A stretch of DNA of 64,000 nt from assembly GCA_963724195.1 (NCBI GenBank), contig CAVRTQ010000007.1, positions 62,001 through 126,000 on the forward strand, in the 5' to 3' direction. The stretch is from Solirubrobacter sp963724195 (lineage in GTDB: Bacteria > Actinomycetota > Thermoleophilia > Solirubrobacterales > Solirubrobacteraceae). The position numbers were made by a program, and so were the translations under genes. Below the pieces are notes generated by a model. The model did no database searches. It was not told where the DNA came from and saw only the letters and a list, made by a program, of their open reading frames with translations. Positions 1 through 9,300 of the stretch are shown piece after piece (the stretch's first letter is position 1; the number at the start of each line of letters is the position of its first letter).

Positions 1-20
1 CGCTTCGAGATCGGGCGCGC

Positions 21-509
21 TCATCGCGTCGGCGGGGGCGGCGGGTCGATGTCCACGGCGTGGCCCTCGATGTCCTGCGGGCGGCCGTTGCCGTTGCCGT
101 TGCCGGGATACGCGGGCGGCACGTTGCCCACACCCGGCATCGCGCCGACCAGTCGCAGCGCGCCGCGCCGGACCAGCAGCCGCCGCATGACCACGCGCGT
201 GGGCTTCAGCAGGAACAGCAGGCCGAAGATGTCCGTGATGAATCCCGGCGTGAGCAGCAGCACGCCGCCGAAGATCACGAGCACGCCGTCCACGACTTCC
301 TTGTGCGGCAGACGCCCAGACACGAGCGCCTCGTTGAAGCGCCGCCACGCGAGCCGGCCCTGCGTGCGCAGCAGGTAGGAGCCGAGCAGCGCGTCCGCGA
401 TCAGGATCAGGACGGTCCACCAGACGCCGATCGCCTGCCCGACCTGGATCAGCAGCGCCAACTCGGCGATCGGGACGACGATGAAGAGGATGACGAGCAG
501 CAAGGGCAT
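21..509 (-). CDS. fxsA: FxsA family membrane protein
   Basis: Small integral membrane protein of the FxsA family (the E. coli member affects exclusion of phage T7 by the F plasmid; its normal cellular role is unknown). The 162-residue product has hydrophobic segments at about 2-24, 28-46 and 70-97. It carries family-typical stretches: PIAEL near residue 14, a G-S-Y-L-L turn near 44, and LLLTPGFITDIFGLLFL at about 84-100. The C-terminal 40 residues are Gly/Asn/Pro-rich and lack recognisable structure. Length is normal for the family. The stop lies close to the window edge, and the upstream neighbour on this strand is the STAS protein. Confidence 0.9.
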   Translation of the reverse strand: MPLLLVILFIVVPIAELALLIQVGQAIGVWWTVLILIADALLGSYLLRTQGRLAWRRFNEALVSGRLPHKEVVDGVLVIFGGVLLLTPGFITDIFGLLFLLKPTRVVMRRLLVRRGALRLVGAMPGVGNVPPAYPGNGNGNGRPQDIEGHAVDIDPPPPPTR

Positions 510-533
510 GCGTGAGCCCCGACTCTACGACGC

Positions 534-896
534 TCAGGTCAAGGCGGGCTTAGCGCCGTCGTTGATCCGGACCGCGGGCAGCCGGTGCAGGCCCACGGTC
601 TCGATCAACCTGCGGATGTTCGGCTGCGGATGCGCGAGCCAGAGCGTCACGCCGTTCGCGCGCAGCCGTTGCGCGAGGCACGCCAAATCGATCATCAGCG
701 ACGGGTCCGCGAACGTCAGGTCGCTCAGGTCGACGATCACGTCACGCGTCGCGATGAGGGCCGCGGAGAAGGGCCGGCGGCGGCGGCCGCTGGTGGTCCG
801 GTCCTCATCCCCCTCAATGCGGAGGATCGCGAGCTCTGCGTCGAAGGAGACGATACGTTGGACCCTACAACGAACCGCCCGGTTCGTACAGGTCAC
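534..896 (-). CDS. STAS-domain protein (anti-sigma-factor antagonist-like)
   Basis: 120-residue protein that fits a single STAS domain, the fold of SpoIIAA-type anti-anti-sigma factors. Visible features are an N-terminal strand ELAILRIEGDED, the central strand and loop VDLSDLTFADPSLMIDL (about 57-73), and a C-terminal LRANGVTLWLAHPQPNIRRLIETVGL helix-strand unit. The loop serine that is phosphorylated in SpoIIAA homologues is plausibly the one in D-P-S-L. No kinase or phosphatase partner gene lies nearby. A stand-alone role in a sigma-factor switch is inferred from fold only. Confidence 0.75.
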   Translation of the reverse strand: MTCTNRAVRCRVQRIVSFDAELAILRIEGDEDRTTSGRRRRPFSAALIATRDVIVDLSDLTFADPSLMIDLACLAQRLRANGVTLWLAHPQPNIRRLIETVGLHRLPAVRINDGAKPALT

Positions 897-911
897 GAAC
901 GCGGACTTCCC

Positions 912-917
912 TACACT
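912..917 (+). promoter_or_regulatory. -10 element of a leaderless transcript
   Basis: TACACT sits 8 nt before the ATG at 926. This spacing would put the transcription start at or next to the start codon. No Shine-Dalgarno sequence with correct spacing is present. The same TANNNT arrangement recurs before several other genes in the window. Confidence 0.5.
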
Positions 918-925
918 CGGTGGAG

Positions 926-1222
926 ATGATTGACCAAGACGACGTCTTCGAGGCGCTTTCGAACGTCATCGACCCCGAGCTCGGGCTGGACTTCGTGGAG
1001 CTCGGCCTGGTCTACGGCGTCGAGATCAACGACAGCACCGTGAACATCACGTTCACGCTCACCACCCCTGCCTGCCCGATCGGGCCCCAGGTCTCCGAGC
1101 AGATGCAGGAGTTCGTCGGCGAGCTGCCGGGCGTGACCGAGGTCATCCCGAACATGGTCTTCACCCCCGCGTGGACCCCGGACAAGATGTCCGAGGACGC
1201 GAAGTTCGCCCTCGGCTACTGA
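926..1222 (+). CDS. MIP18/DUF59 family iron-sulfur assembly protein
   Basis: About 98 residues forming a complete MIP18 (DUF59, PaaD/SufT-like) domain, a family involved in Fe-S cluster assembly or target maturation. Diagnostic segments are VIDPELGLDFVELGLVYGV near the N-terminus and TPACPIG about 50 residues later, which holds the conserved cysteine. A GTG at 920 would add two residues. I prefer ATG 926 because TACACT at 912-917 predicts a leaderless mRNA starting there. No suf genes lie nearby, so its client is unknown. Confidence 0.88.
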   Translation: MIDQDDVFEALSNVIDPELGLDFVELGLVYGVEINDSTVNITFTLTTPACPIGPQVSEQMQEFVGELPGVTEVIPNMVFTPAWTPDKMSEDAKFALGY

Positions 1223-1224
1223 GC

Positions 1225-1240
1225 CGCACCGAACGGTGCG
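1225..1240 (+). terminator. Short hairpin after the DUF59 gene
   Basis: Perfect 6-bp stem CGCACC/GGTGCG with the tetraloop GAAC, 3 nt downstream of the stop codon. No U-run follows, so termination activity is uncertain. Confidence 0.35.
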
Positions 1241-1451
1241 CTCTGTGACACCGCGCGGCTGAGCGCCAGCGCCGCCGTGCGCACGGCCGGCGCCATCGCC
1301 TCGCTTGAGCCGAGCGCCGCGCGAGCGCCAGCGTCCTGGCGCGTCGGCCGGCGCGAGCGGCTACGGCAAGACGGTGATGCTCACGCTGAGCACCACCACG
1401 CCGTAGCTGCGCGCGGTGCCCGGCCCGCGTGAGCCGGGCGCCGCACTCAGA

Positions 1452-1655
1452 TCAGACGAGGCTGACCTGCGTGGCGTTCGGGCCCTTGGGCCCGGCCTGC
1501 GAGACGTAGGACACCTTGGCGCCCTCGGCGAGGGTACGGAACCCGCCGCCGGTGATCTCGCTGTGATGCACGAACAGATCCTTGGATCCGTCGTCGGGGA
1601 CGATGAAGCCGAAGCCCTTGTCGTCGCTGAACCACTTAACGGTGCCGGTCGTCAT
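1452..1655 (-). CDS. Cold shock protein (CspA family)
   Basis: 67-residue single cold-shock domain that binds single-stranded RNA and DNA. RNP1 is seen as KGFGFI (about 13-18) and RNP2 as LFVHHS (about 27-32). Length is exactly typical. A strong Shine-Dalgarno GGAGG lies 7 nt upstream of the ATG (1663-1667 on the complement). The stretch back to the next gene is about 125 nt, long enough for the structured leader common in this family, but no specific element was identified. Confidence 0.95.
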   Translation of the reverse strand: MTTGTVKWFSDDKGFGFIVPDDGSKDLFVHHSEITGGGFRTLAEGAKVSYVSQAGPKGPNATQVSLV

Positions 1656-1781
1656 GGCCGGTCCTCCACATTCTTCAAGTGCTGAGCGAACGCGGAGAAG
1701 CTTGGTGGGCTACGACTGCGGGCGCGCCTGCACGGCGGCACCGGACCCGGTTGGTCCGGCTTGATGTATCGACGGTAGCAG

Positions 1782-3215
1782 TCAGGCCGTGGACGCCGCG
1801 CGGCGGCGGCGCGGCGGTTTGCCGCCCGCCGCCTCGATGAGCTCGCCCAGCGCGTCCCGCAGCGCCTGCCCGAAGTCCTCGATGTCGGTGAGGTTGTCGT
1901 AGTCGCCGAGCAGCCCGAAGTCCATGCGGCCGTTGTAGGACATCACCGCGACGGCGAGCGACTGGTTCTCGGGCAGGAACGCGACCGGGAACAGGTCCTC
2001 GAGCTCACGGCCGAGGACGTACAGGGGGAACTGCGGGCCGGGCACGTTCGTCACGAGCAGGTTGAACAGCCGGGTGGAGAACTGCAGGCGGCTGGCCTGG
2101 GCGAGGATCGTGGGCGGGGCGAGCGCCTCCAGCCCGACGATGGCGTCCGCGCCGACGGCCTGCTTGGAGCTCTTGAGGTCCTCCATCGCGTGGCGCACGA
2201 CGCGCAGACGCGCCACCGGGTCCTCGACATAGACCGGCAGTGGACCGCGCATGACGACGATCCGGTTGCCGAGCTGGCCGTGCTCGTCCTTGCCGCGGAC
2301 CGACACGGGCACCAGCGCGCGCAGCTCCAGCCCTTCGGTGCGCACGCCGCGGGAACGCAGCCAGGTGCGCAGGCCACCGGCGACGACCGTCAGCACGACG
2401 TCGTTGACGGTTCCGCCCAGCGCGTTCTTGACGAGCTTGAAGTCGTCGAGGTCGTTGCGCACGAACGAGAGCCGGCGGTGCGGGCCGATCGGGACGTTCA
2501 GCGGCGTCTCGGGCGCGGGGTTCAGCCCGGCCCAGGCGACCTCGCCGATGCCCTCCAGCGCCTCCTTGACGGTGTCGAGGTAGCTGGCGGGATGGGTGGC
2601 CGCGGCGACGGCGCCGGAAGCCAGGTCGAGCGGCAGCTTGAGCAGGCCCTTGATCCCGCGCGCGGCCAGCGCGACGCCGCGCGGCTCGGGCTGCGCGGCC
2701 CACGGCTCGCCCTCGTGCGGGGCGACCTGCGGCACGGGCGAGAGATCGAAGAGCACGGTCATCAGGTCCACGCCGGACACGCCGTCGACCAGCGCGTGGT
2801 GGGTCTTGGAGATGAGCGCGAAGCGGTTCTGCTCGAGCCCCTGGACGAGCCACAACTCCCACAGCGGCTTCGCCCGGTCCAGCCGCTGCGAGTGCGTGCG
2901 GGCGGCGAGCGCGCGCAGCTGCTCCTCCGACCCCGGCTGGGGCAGCGCCGTGTGGCGCACGTGGTACTCGAGGTTGAAGCTCGGGTCGTCGATCCAGATC
3001 GGCCGCCCCGTCTCCAGCGGTGGGACCGCGAGCTTGTGCCGGTAGCGCGGCACGAGGTGCAGTCGCGACCGGATGTGGTTCAGGAAGTCCTCGTACGACG
3101 GCGGCGGGCCTTCGAAGATCAGCACCCCGCCGATGTGCATGTGGCTGTTCGCCCGCTCCTGCGCCAGGAACGATGCGTCAACGGCTGAAAGCCGGTCTCC
3201 GTGAGCCTGCGCCAT
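1782..3215 (-). CDS. Wax ester synthase/diacylglycerol acyltransferase (WS/DGAT)
   Basis: 477 residues, matching the 450-480 of bacterial WS/DGAT enzymes, which transfer acyl-CoA to alcohols or diacylglycerol to make storage lipids. The catalytic HHXXXDG motif is HHALVDG at 139-145. The family-typical N-terminus (LSAVDASFLAQE, residues 9-20) and the C-terminal region with VTNVPGP and MSYNGRMDFGLLGD are present. Start ATG at 3213-3215. The gene lies 12 bp downstream of a TauE-type transporter on the same strand, so the two are probably co-transcribed. Confidence 0.95.
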   Translation of the reverse strand: MAQAHGDRLSAVDASFLAQERANSHMHIGGVLIFEGPPPSYEDFLNHIRSRLHLVPRYRHKLAVPPLETGRPIWIDDPSFNLEYHVRHTALPQPGSEEQLRALAARTHSQRLDRAKPLWELWLVQGLEQNRFALISKTHHALVDGVSGVDLMTVLFDLSPVPQVAPHEGEPWAAQPEPRGVALAARGIKGLLKLPLDLASGAVAAATHPASYLDTVKEALEGIGEVAWAGLNPAPETPLNVPIGPHRRLSFVRNDLDDFKLVKNALGGTVNDVVLTVVAGGLRTWLRSRGVRTEGLELRALVPVSVRGKDEHGQLGNRIVVMRGPLPVYVEDPVARLRVVRHAMEDLKSSKQAVGADAIVGLEALAPPTILAQASRLQFSTRLFNLLVTNVPGPQFPLYVLGRELEDLFPVAFLPENQSLAVAVMSYNGRMDFGLLGDYDNLTDIEDFGQALRDALGELIEAAGGKPPRRRRAASTA

Positions 3216-3227
3216 CCGTGCGAGAGC

Positions 3228-3941
3228 CTAACTGAGCGCTCCGATGAGCCCAACCACGACCGCGACGAGCATCACAGCGGTTAACACGCGCTCGTAGTGC
3301 TCACCGGCGGCGAGCTTGGAGAACCCGCGGCGCCCGATCACGTGCGCGGCGGCCACGGCGGGGATGAGGCCGAGCACGAGTTGCAAGTCGGGGGTCGCGG
3401 GCTCACCGGACATGGCGAGCGCGAGCGCGCCGAGCGCCGCGAGGCCGATGAAGCAGACGGTCAGCGTGTCGCGCACCCGCTCGGGCGGGACGCCGCGGCC
3501 GAGCAGGTGCAGGAGCATCGGCGGGCCGTTGGTCGACGTGGTCGTGGTGAGCGCGCCCGCGGCGAGCCCGGCCACCGAGGCGGGGAGGTGCGCGGTGGTC
3601 ACGCGCCGGGCGACCAGCGTGCCGATCACGCCGAGCGTCACCGCGATCTGCAGCGCCACCTCCGGCAGCGCGCGCAGGATCACGACGCCGGCGAACGCGC
3701 CGGGCGCGGCGAACAGCAGCATCGTCACCGCGGAGCGCTTGAGCGGCTGCGGCGTGCGGTGCTCGGTCAGCAGCGTGAGCAGGTTGATCTCCACGCCGAG
3801 GATCAGCAACAGCACCACCGCGGGCTCGGCCTCCAGCGCCGCGAACACGAGCGGCGCGGCGACGAGGCTGAACCCGAACCCGGTGGCGGCCTGCAGCATC
3901 GCCCCGAGCGCGACGGACACACAGGCGGCGGCGAGGAGCAC
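3228..3941 (-). CDS. TauE/SafE family membrane transporter
   Basis: 237-residue polytopic protein (about 7-8 hydrophobic segments) of the TauE/SafE family, exporters of sulfite, sulfonates or organic anions. The N-terminal repeat has GAMLQAATGFGFSLVAAPLV (about 13-32). The second half has an equivalent TTSTNGPPMLLHLLGRGVPPERVRDTL segment, the usual two-repeat architecture. The substrate cannot be read from sequence. It is probably first gene of an operon with the WS/DGAT. Confidence 0.85.
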   Translation of the reverse strand: MLLAAACVSVALGAMLQAATGFGFSLVAAPLVFAALEAEPAVVLLLILGVEINLLTLLTEHRTPQPLKRSAVTMLLFAAPGAFAGVVILRALPEVALQIAVTLGVIGTLVARRVTTAHLPASVAGLAAGALTTTTSTNGPPMLLHLLGRGVPPERVRDTLTVCFIGLAALGALALAMSGEPATPDLQLVLGLIPAVAAAHVIGRRGFSKLAAGEHYERVLTAVMLVAVVVGLIGALS

Positions 3942-4036
3942 GCCGCGAACTTAGAGCAGCCGGTCGGCCACCCACTCCGCCACGCCCTCGGGGTAGGGCG
4001 CGGGGAGGCCGAGGACGACGTGCTCGCCTGGCACCT

Positions 4037-4366
4037 TTAGGTTCGCTGGAGCGGCTTGTTGCGCCAGTCCATCAGGGCGCGGGCCGCGGCGGCCTTGGGT
4101 GTGATGGGCAGCGGAACGGGGGCCGGTGCCGGGGCTGCGGGGGCGAGCACGACGGTGGGCTCGAGCTCCTCGACGGGCTCGCGCCGGTCGGCGGCGGCGA
4201 CGTGGAAGATCGCGAGGATCGGTCCGCCGCAGACGACGAGGGCCGCGATGGTGAAGGTGACCGGCGTGGCGGGCCAGACGCCGTAGAGCCAGCCGGCGGC
4301 GGCAGCGCCGAGGAAGACCGGCGCGGCGAGGGCCGCGAGGAGGGAGAGCGCGCGAGCGGACGTCAC
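4037..4366 (-). CDS. Small two-TM membrane protein of unknown function
   Basis: 109 residues with hydrophobic segments at about 6-28 and 34-55, then a charged hinge (DRREPVEELEP) and an Ala/Pro-rich cytoplasmic-type tail. No family recognised. It is divergent from the amino-acid permease that starts at 4422, with 55 bp between the start codons. Support is coding-like composition and clear membrane segments. Confidence 0.6.
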   Translation of the reverse strand: MTSARALSLLAALAAPVFLGAAAAGWLYGVWPATPVTFTIAALVVCGGPILAIFHVAAADRREPVEELEPTVVLAPAAPAPAPVPLPITPKAAAARALMDWRNKPLQRT

Positions 4367-4421
4367 GCGGGTGGTATCGGCGCTGGGCGTGAAGGACTTG
4401 ATCGCGGGGTAACGCGGCGGG

Positions 4422-5756
4422 ATGGCTGCTCACGCGGAATCCGCTGGTGCCCCGGCCGACCGCGAGGACGGAAGCTCACTCGCTGCCGGGATCACCAAGA
4501 AGACCCTGCTGCTGTTCATCGTCGGCGACATCCTCGGCGGCGGCATCTACGCCCGGACAGGCGAGGTCGCGGGCGAGATCGGCGGGGCGATCTGGACCGG
4601 CTTCCTGATCGCGGCGATCGTCGCGGCGTTCACCGCCGCCTCCTACGCCGAGCTGGTGAGCAAGTACCCGCAGGCCGCCGGCGCCGCGCTGTACATCCAC
4701 AAGGCGTTCAAGCGCGACCTGCTCACGTTCGTCGTCGCCTTCGCGGTGATGTGCTCGGGCCTGGCGTCCGCGGCCGCGCTGGCGACCGCCTTCGGCGGCG
4801 ACTACCTGAGCGAGTTCGTCGAGCTGCCGCAGATCCTCGTCGGGCTGGGGGTGATCGCCGTCGTGACCGCGATCAACTTCCGCGGCATCAAGGAGTCGGC
4901 CGGCTTCAACGTCGTGTGCACGCTGATCGAGATCTGCGGCCTGTTCCTCGTGGTGGTGATCGGCGCCACGTTCCTGTTCGACGGCGGCGGCGATCCGAGC
5001 GCCGCGCTCGAGTTCAACGACGACGCCACGCCCGCGCTGCTGATGATCGCCGGCGCGTCGATCGCGTTCTACGCGCTGATCGGCTTCGAGGACGCCGTCA
5101 ACGTCGCGGAAGAGACCCAGGACGCCACGAAGTCCTTCCCGAGCACGCTCTTCATGGGCCTCGGCATCGCGGGCGCGATCTACCTGCTGGTGACGATCAT
5201 CGCCGGCATGACCGTGCCCGCGAGCACGCTCGCCGAGTCCGACGGCCCGCTGCTCGAGGTCGTCACGCAGGGTCCGCTCGCGGTCAACAGCAAGGTCTTC
5301 GCGGCGATCGCCCTGTTCGCCCTCATCAACGGCTGTCTGCTCAACCTGATCATGGCCAGCCGCCTGATGTACGGCATGGCGCGCGAGAAGGTCGTCCCCG
5401 AGGTGCTCGGCACCGTGCATCGCGGCCGTCGCACGCCGTGGGTGGCGATCGCCTTCACCGCGAGCATCGCCGCCGTGCTGGTCGTCATCGGCGACCTCAC
5501 GACGCTGGCCGACACGACCGTTCTGCTGTTGCTGTTGGTGTTCATCGGGGTCCACATCGCGCTCCTCAAGCTGCGCGGCGAGCCCGTGGACCACGACCAC
5601 TTCAAGGCGCCGACGGTGCTCCCGTACCTCGGCATCATCACCTGCGCCGGCCTCGCCGTGCAGTCCGTCGTGGACGATCCGAAGCTCGTCCTGTGGGCCG
5701 GCGGGCTGATCGTCTTCGGCCTGATCCTGTGGGTGATCGAGCGCGCCGTGCGATGA
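4422..5756 (+). CDS. APC superfamily amino acid permease
   Basis: 444 residues with about 12 membrane segments. The first segment carries the APC substrate-site motif GDILGGGIYARTGEVAGEIG (about 35-54). Later segments include AFYALIGFEDAVNVAEETQD, which matches the conserved TM6 region. The N-terminal 25 residues are charged and precede TM1. Substrate unknown. The acyl-CoA dehydrogenase starts 7 bp downstream, so the two may share a transcript without an obvious functional link. Confidence 0.88.
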   Translation: MAAHAESAGAPADREDGSSLAAGITKKTLLLFIVGDILGGGIYARTGEVAGEIGGAIWTGFLIAAIVAAFTAASYAELVSKYPQAAGAALYIHKAFKRDLLTFVVAFAVMCSGLASAAALATAFGGDYLSEFVELPQILVGLGVIAVVTAINFRGIKESAGFNVVCTLIEICGLFLVVVIGATFLFDGGGDPSAALEFNDDATPALLMIAGASIAFYALIGFEDAVNVAEETQDATKSFPSTLFMGLGIAGAIYLLVTIIAGMTVPASTLAESDGPLLEVVTQGPLAVNSKVFAAIALFALINGCLLNLIMASRLMYGMAREKVVPEVLGTVHRGRRTPWVAIAFTASIAAVLVVIGDLTTLADTTVLLLLLVFIGVHIALLKLRGEPVDHDHFKAPTVLPYLGIITCAGLAVQSVVDDPKLVLWAGGLIVFGLILWVIERAVR

Positions 5757-5763
5757 TCGACGG

Positions 5764-7059
5764 ATGGCATGGGACTTCGCCACCGAGCCTGAGTTTCAGG
5801 CGCACCTGGACTGGATGCGCGACCTCGTGCGGGACGAGGTCTGGCCGATCGAGACCGTCTTCGACGACCTCGGGTACGACGGGTTCAAGCGGGCCATAGC
5901 CCCGCTGCAGGAGCGGGTGAAGGAGCGCGGCCTGTGGGCGGCGCACCTGCCGCCCGACCTCGGCGGCCAGGGCTACGGGCAGGTGAAGCTCGGGCTCATG
6001 CACGAGATCCTCGGCACGAGCCCGTTCGCGCCCGCCGTGTTCGGCAACGCCGCGCCCGACAGCGGCAACAGCGAGGTGCTCGCGCTCGCGGGCACGCCGG
6101 ACCAGAAGGAGCGCTACCTGCACCCGCTGCTCGCGGGCGATCTGCGCAGCGCGTTCTCGATGACCGAGCCGGAGACCGCCGGGTCCGACCCCACGCTGCT
6201 GCAGACGCGCGCGGTCAAGGACGGCGACCACTGGGTCATCAACGGCCACAAGTGGTTCTCCACCAACGGCTCGATCGCGGACTTCCTGATCGTGATGGCG
6301 GTCACCGACCCCGACGCCCGGCCGCACCAGCGCGCGTCGATGTTCCTTGTCGACGTCGACACGCCCGGCGTGAACATCATCCGCGACGTCGCGACGATGG
6401 AGCACCCGGCGCAGACGTTCGGCGTCTACGGCAACCACGCCGAGATCCGCTACGAGGACGTGCGCGTCCCCGCCGAAGCGCTGATCGGCGGCGAGGGCGA
6501 GGGCTTCCTGATCGCCCAGCACCGGCTCGGCCCGGGCCGCATCCACCACGCGATGCGCTGGCTGGGGGTGTCGAGAAGGGCGTTCGACGCGCTGTGCGAG
6601 CGCGCCGTCTCGAGGCACGCCTTCGGCTCCGTCCTGGCCGACAAGCAGTCGATCCAGAACTTCGTGGCGGACAGCGCCGCCGAGATGCACGCGGCGCGGC
6701 TGATGACGTTGCACGCGGCGTGGAAGATGGACAACGAGGGCGCGTCCGCGGCGCGCACCGAGATCGGCATGATCAAGTTCTTCGGCGCGAAGGTGCTCCA
6801 CGACGTGATCGATCGCGCGATCCAAGTTCATGGGGCACTTGGGTACTCGACCGACCTACCCTTGGAGGCGATGTACCGCTACGCGCGTGCTGCCCGCCTC
6901 TATGACGGCGCCGACGAGGTTCACCGCCAGTCGGTCGCCCGCCGCGTCCTGCGCGGCTATGAGCCCCACGACGTGCCGTCCGAGCACGTCCCCACCCGCC
7001 GCGAGGCGGCCCGCGAACGGTTCGCGGACCTGCTCGAGGCGGTGACCTCAAACGACTAG
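5764..7059 (+). CDS. Acyl-CoA dehydrogenase (ACAD10/11-like)
   Basis: 431-residue FAD enzyme for alpha,beta-oxidation of acyl-CoAs. The flavin-binding stretch AFSMTEPETAGSDPT (about 131-145) and the WVINGHKWFSTNG strand are intact. C-terminally, IQVHGALGYSTDLPLEAMYRYARAARLYDGADEVH contains the acidic DGADEVH variant typical of the ACAD10/11 subgroup. Length fits the family. Substrate chain length is not determinable. Confidence 0.92.
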   Translation: MAWDFATEPEFQAHLDWMRDLVRDEVWPIETVFDDLGYDGFKRAIAPLQERVKERGLWAAHLPPDLGGQGYGQVKLGLMHEILGTSPFAPAVFGNAAPDSGNSEVLALAGTPDQKERYLHPLLAGDLRSAFSMTEPETAGSDPTLLQTRAVKDGDHWVINGHKWFSTNGSIADFLIVMAVTDPDARPHQRASMFLVDVDTPGVNIIRDVATMEHPAQTFGVYGNHAEIRYEDVRVPAEALIGGEGEGFLIAQHRLGPGRIHHAMRWLGVSRRAFDALCERAVSRHAFGSVLADKQSIQNFVADSAAEMHAARLMTLHAAWKMDNEGASAARTEIGMIKFFGAKVLHDVIDRAIQVHGALGYSTDLPLEAMYRYARAARLYDGADEVHRQSVARRVLRGYEPHDVPSEHVPTRREAARERFADLLEAVTSND

Positions 7060-7069
7060 GAAGTTCTCG

Positions 7070-7976
7070 ATGTTCGCCGTCGCGCTGTGCGCTGCCCTGG
7101 TGATCGGGTGCGGAGGAGACTCCGCGGAGCCGACCACGTCCGCGCCGGACGGCCGTGAACCGGTGCCCGAGGCCTCGGAGGCCGTGGCTTCCCGCTTGGC
7201 CGATCGCTTCAACGAGGACCGGGCGTGGAAGCTGCTCGAGTACCAGGTGAAGATCGGGCCGCGGCCGGCCGGGTCGCCGCAGCTGAAGAAGCTCGCGAGC
7301 TACATCCAGGCCCGGATTCCGCGCGGCCGGATCGAGGCCGTTCCCGGCGGGCTGCAGAACGTCGTCGGTGAGATCCCCGGCAAGGGCAAGGCGATCGTGC
7401 TCGCCGCGCACTACGACACGAAGGACATCCCGGACTTCGTGGGCGCCAACGACGGCGCCGGCGGCACCGCGGCGGTGCTGGAGATCGCGCGCGTGATGTC
7501 GCAAGATGAAGCGGCCCGCGAACGCGCCGCCGATCAAGTTCGTCTTCTTCGACGGCGAAGAGGCGACGGACGACAGCGACTTCCTCGGCACCGGCATCCG
7601 CGGCGCGAAGGCCTACGCCGCCAGGCACGGCAAGCGGACCGCGAAGCTCGTGCTGCTGGACTTCATCGCCGACAAGGACCTCTCGATCCCGCGTGAGGAG
7701 TCCTCGAACGAGGACATGTGGAAGAAGCTGCGGGCGGCGGCCAAGCGCGTCGGCGCGCAGTCCGTGTTCCCGGACGAGTCCTCGGGCGCCGTGCTCGACG
7801 ACCATGTCCCGTTCCTGGAGCAGGGGATCCCGTCGATCGACCTGATCGACTTCGACTTCCCGTGCTGGCACCAGACCTGCGACGACCTCACCGCGGTGTC
7901 CAAGCCGTCGTTGAACCTGAGCGGCGAGGCCGTGCTCGAGTACATGGTCACGGAGTGGAAGGCGAAAGCGCGCTGA
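7070..7976 (+). CDS. M28 family metallopeptidase lipoprotein, frameshifted
   Basis: Secreted zinc peptidase or glutaminyl-cyclase-like protein of family M28. The N-terminus is a lipoprotein signal (LVIGC near residue 14). Metal-site residues appear in order: AAHYDTK, GANDGAGG, FDGEEA, LLDFIADKD and CWHQTCDD. The first half runs to VMSQ near 7503 in one frame. The second half resumes at 7506 in the next frame as MKRPANAPPIKFVFFDGEE. Deleting one G near 7504 (CAA-G-ATG) restores a continuous protein of about 301 residues with every metal ligand, so either the base is a sequencing insertion or the gene is freshly broken. It ends inside the convergent decarboxylase gene (29-bp overlap). Confidence 0.82.
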
Positions 7977-9269
7977 GGATGGCGGCGGCGGAGCGCTCCA
8001 CGTCCTCGTCGGTCGTGCCGTAGCCGCTCACCGAGATGCGCATCGCGGAGCGCCCCCGCCAGACGGTCCCGCCGAGCCAGCAGGTGCCGTCCGCCTGGAC
8101 CCGCGCGATGGCCTCCGGGGCAGCGGCGACGAGCACCTGGTTGAGCGACACGTCGTTGAGCACCTCCGCGCCACCTTCGCGCAGCAACGCGGCGAACCGC
8201 GCCGCGTGATCGCAACACCGGTCGATCAGATCCGCGAGCCCCGCACGGCCCAACGACCGCAAAGCGGCATAGACGGCGAACCCGCGCGCGCGGCGGGAGG
8301 CCTCGGGCGTGTAGTCGTAGTTCTGGCGGTGGTCGGACGTCACCAGGTAGGCGGCGCTCAACCCCATGGCGGCGCGGTGCGCCTCGCGGTCGGCGACGAT
8401 CGCCAGCCCGCTGTCGTAGGGGACGTTGAGCCACTTGTGGGCGTCGGCCGCCCACGAATCGGCGTGCTCGAGCCCCGCGACCAGTCCCCGCCGCGCGGGT
8501 GAGGCCGCGGCCCAGAGCCCGAACGCGCCATCCACGTGCAGCCACGCGCCGGCGTCCCGGCACCGCTCGGCCAACGCGCCCAGCGGATCGAACGCCCCCG
8601 TGTTCACGTTGCCGGCCTGCGCGCACACGATCGCGGGCCCGTCCAGCGACAGCGCCGCACGCCTCGATCGCCCCCTGGTCGTCGACCGCCAGCAACTCCG
8701 GCGGCGCCAACCCGATGAACCGCAGCGCGCTGAAGATCGTCGCGTGCGCCTCCGCGCCGGCGATCACCCGCAGCGGCGGCGCACCGATCAGTCCGTCGCG
8801 CGCGACATCCCACCCCAGCCGCGCCAACACGACGTTCCGGGCGACCGCCAAGCACGTCGCGTTCGCCATCTGCGCGCCCGTGACGAAGCCCACACTCGCC
8901 GTCGACGGCAACCCGAGCACGTCCAGCACCCACCGCTCCGCGATCTCCTCGACCACCGCCGCGGCGGGGGAGGAGACGTACGAGAACGCGTTCTGGTCCC
9001 AGACCGCCGCGAGCATGTCCGCGCCTCGCGCCGCCGGCAGCGCCTGCCCCGTCACGAAGCCGAAGTAGCGCGGCCCGGCGCTCGCCACCAACCCGGCGTC
9101 GACCCCCGCGACGAGCTCGTCCAGCACCGCCGCCGCGTCCATCGGGTTCCTGCTGCAAGTCCCGCGCGAGCCCGGCGCGCAGCACCTCGGGCTCAACGGG
9201 TAGGCCCACCGGACGATCGTCCAGCCCGGCCAGATATGCGTCCGCGTGACGGAATACGGGGTCGAGCAT
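7948..9269 (-). CDS. PLP-dependent group II decarboxylase, two frameshifts
   Basis: Pyridoxal-phosphate decarboxylase of the aromatic/aspartate decarboxylase type. The piece at 9269-9150 gives FRHADAYLAGLDDRPVGLP. The middle piece contains GPRYFGFVTG, FSYVSSPAAAVVEE and GFVTGAQMANATCLAVARN. The last piece has the PLP lysine in DAHKWLNVPYDSG and the tail GYGTTDEDVERSAAAIL. The frame changes near 9145 (CAG-G-AAC) and near 8660 (GCG-T-GCG); removing one base at each site gives one full-length protein of about 440 residues. Substrate unknown. It is divergent from ispH. Confidence 0.8.
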
Positions 9270-9284
9270 GGCGTCTAAGTCTCC

Positions 9285-9290
9285 TAGACT
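9285..9290 (+). promoter_or_regulatory. -10 element before ispH
   Basis: TAGACT lies 10 nt before the ATG at 9301, in the 31-bp gap between divergent starts. It is consistent with a very short or absent 5' leader for ispH. Confidence 0.45.
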
Positions 9291-9300
9291 GGTGAATCAG

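Noticed and set aside
1355..1405. In-frame stretch SGYGKTVMLTLSTTTP followed by a stop
   Set aside because: No plausible start or upstream coding sequence in the 229-bp gap; may be the end of a lost gene but cannot be supported.
3951..4036. Possible 3' remnant of a hydrolase gene (reads EHVVLGLPAPYPEGVAEWV)
   Set aside because: Only about 28 residues look protein-like and the upstream part of the frame is Arg-rich shadow; too short to support a gene.
7500..7510. Programmed frameshift in the M28 peptidase
   Set aside because: No slippery heptamer or downstream structure is visible, and the many other single-base insertions in the window make a sequence error more likely.
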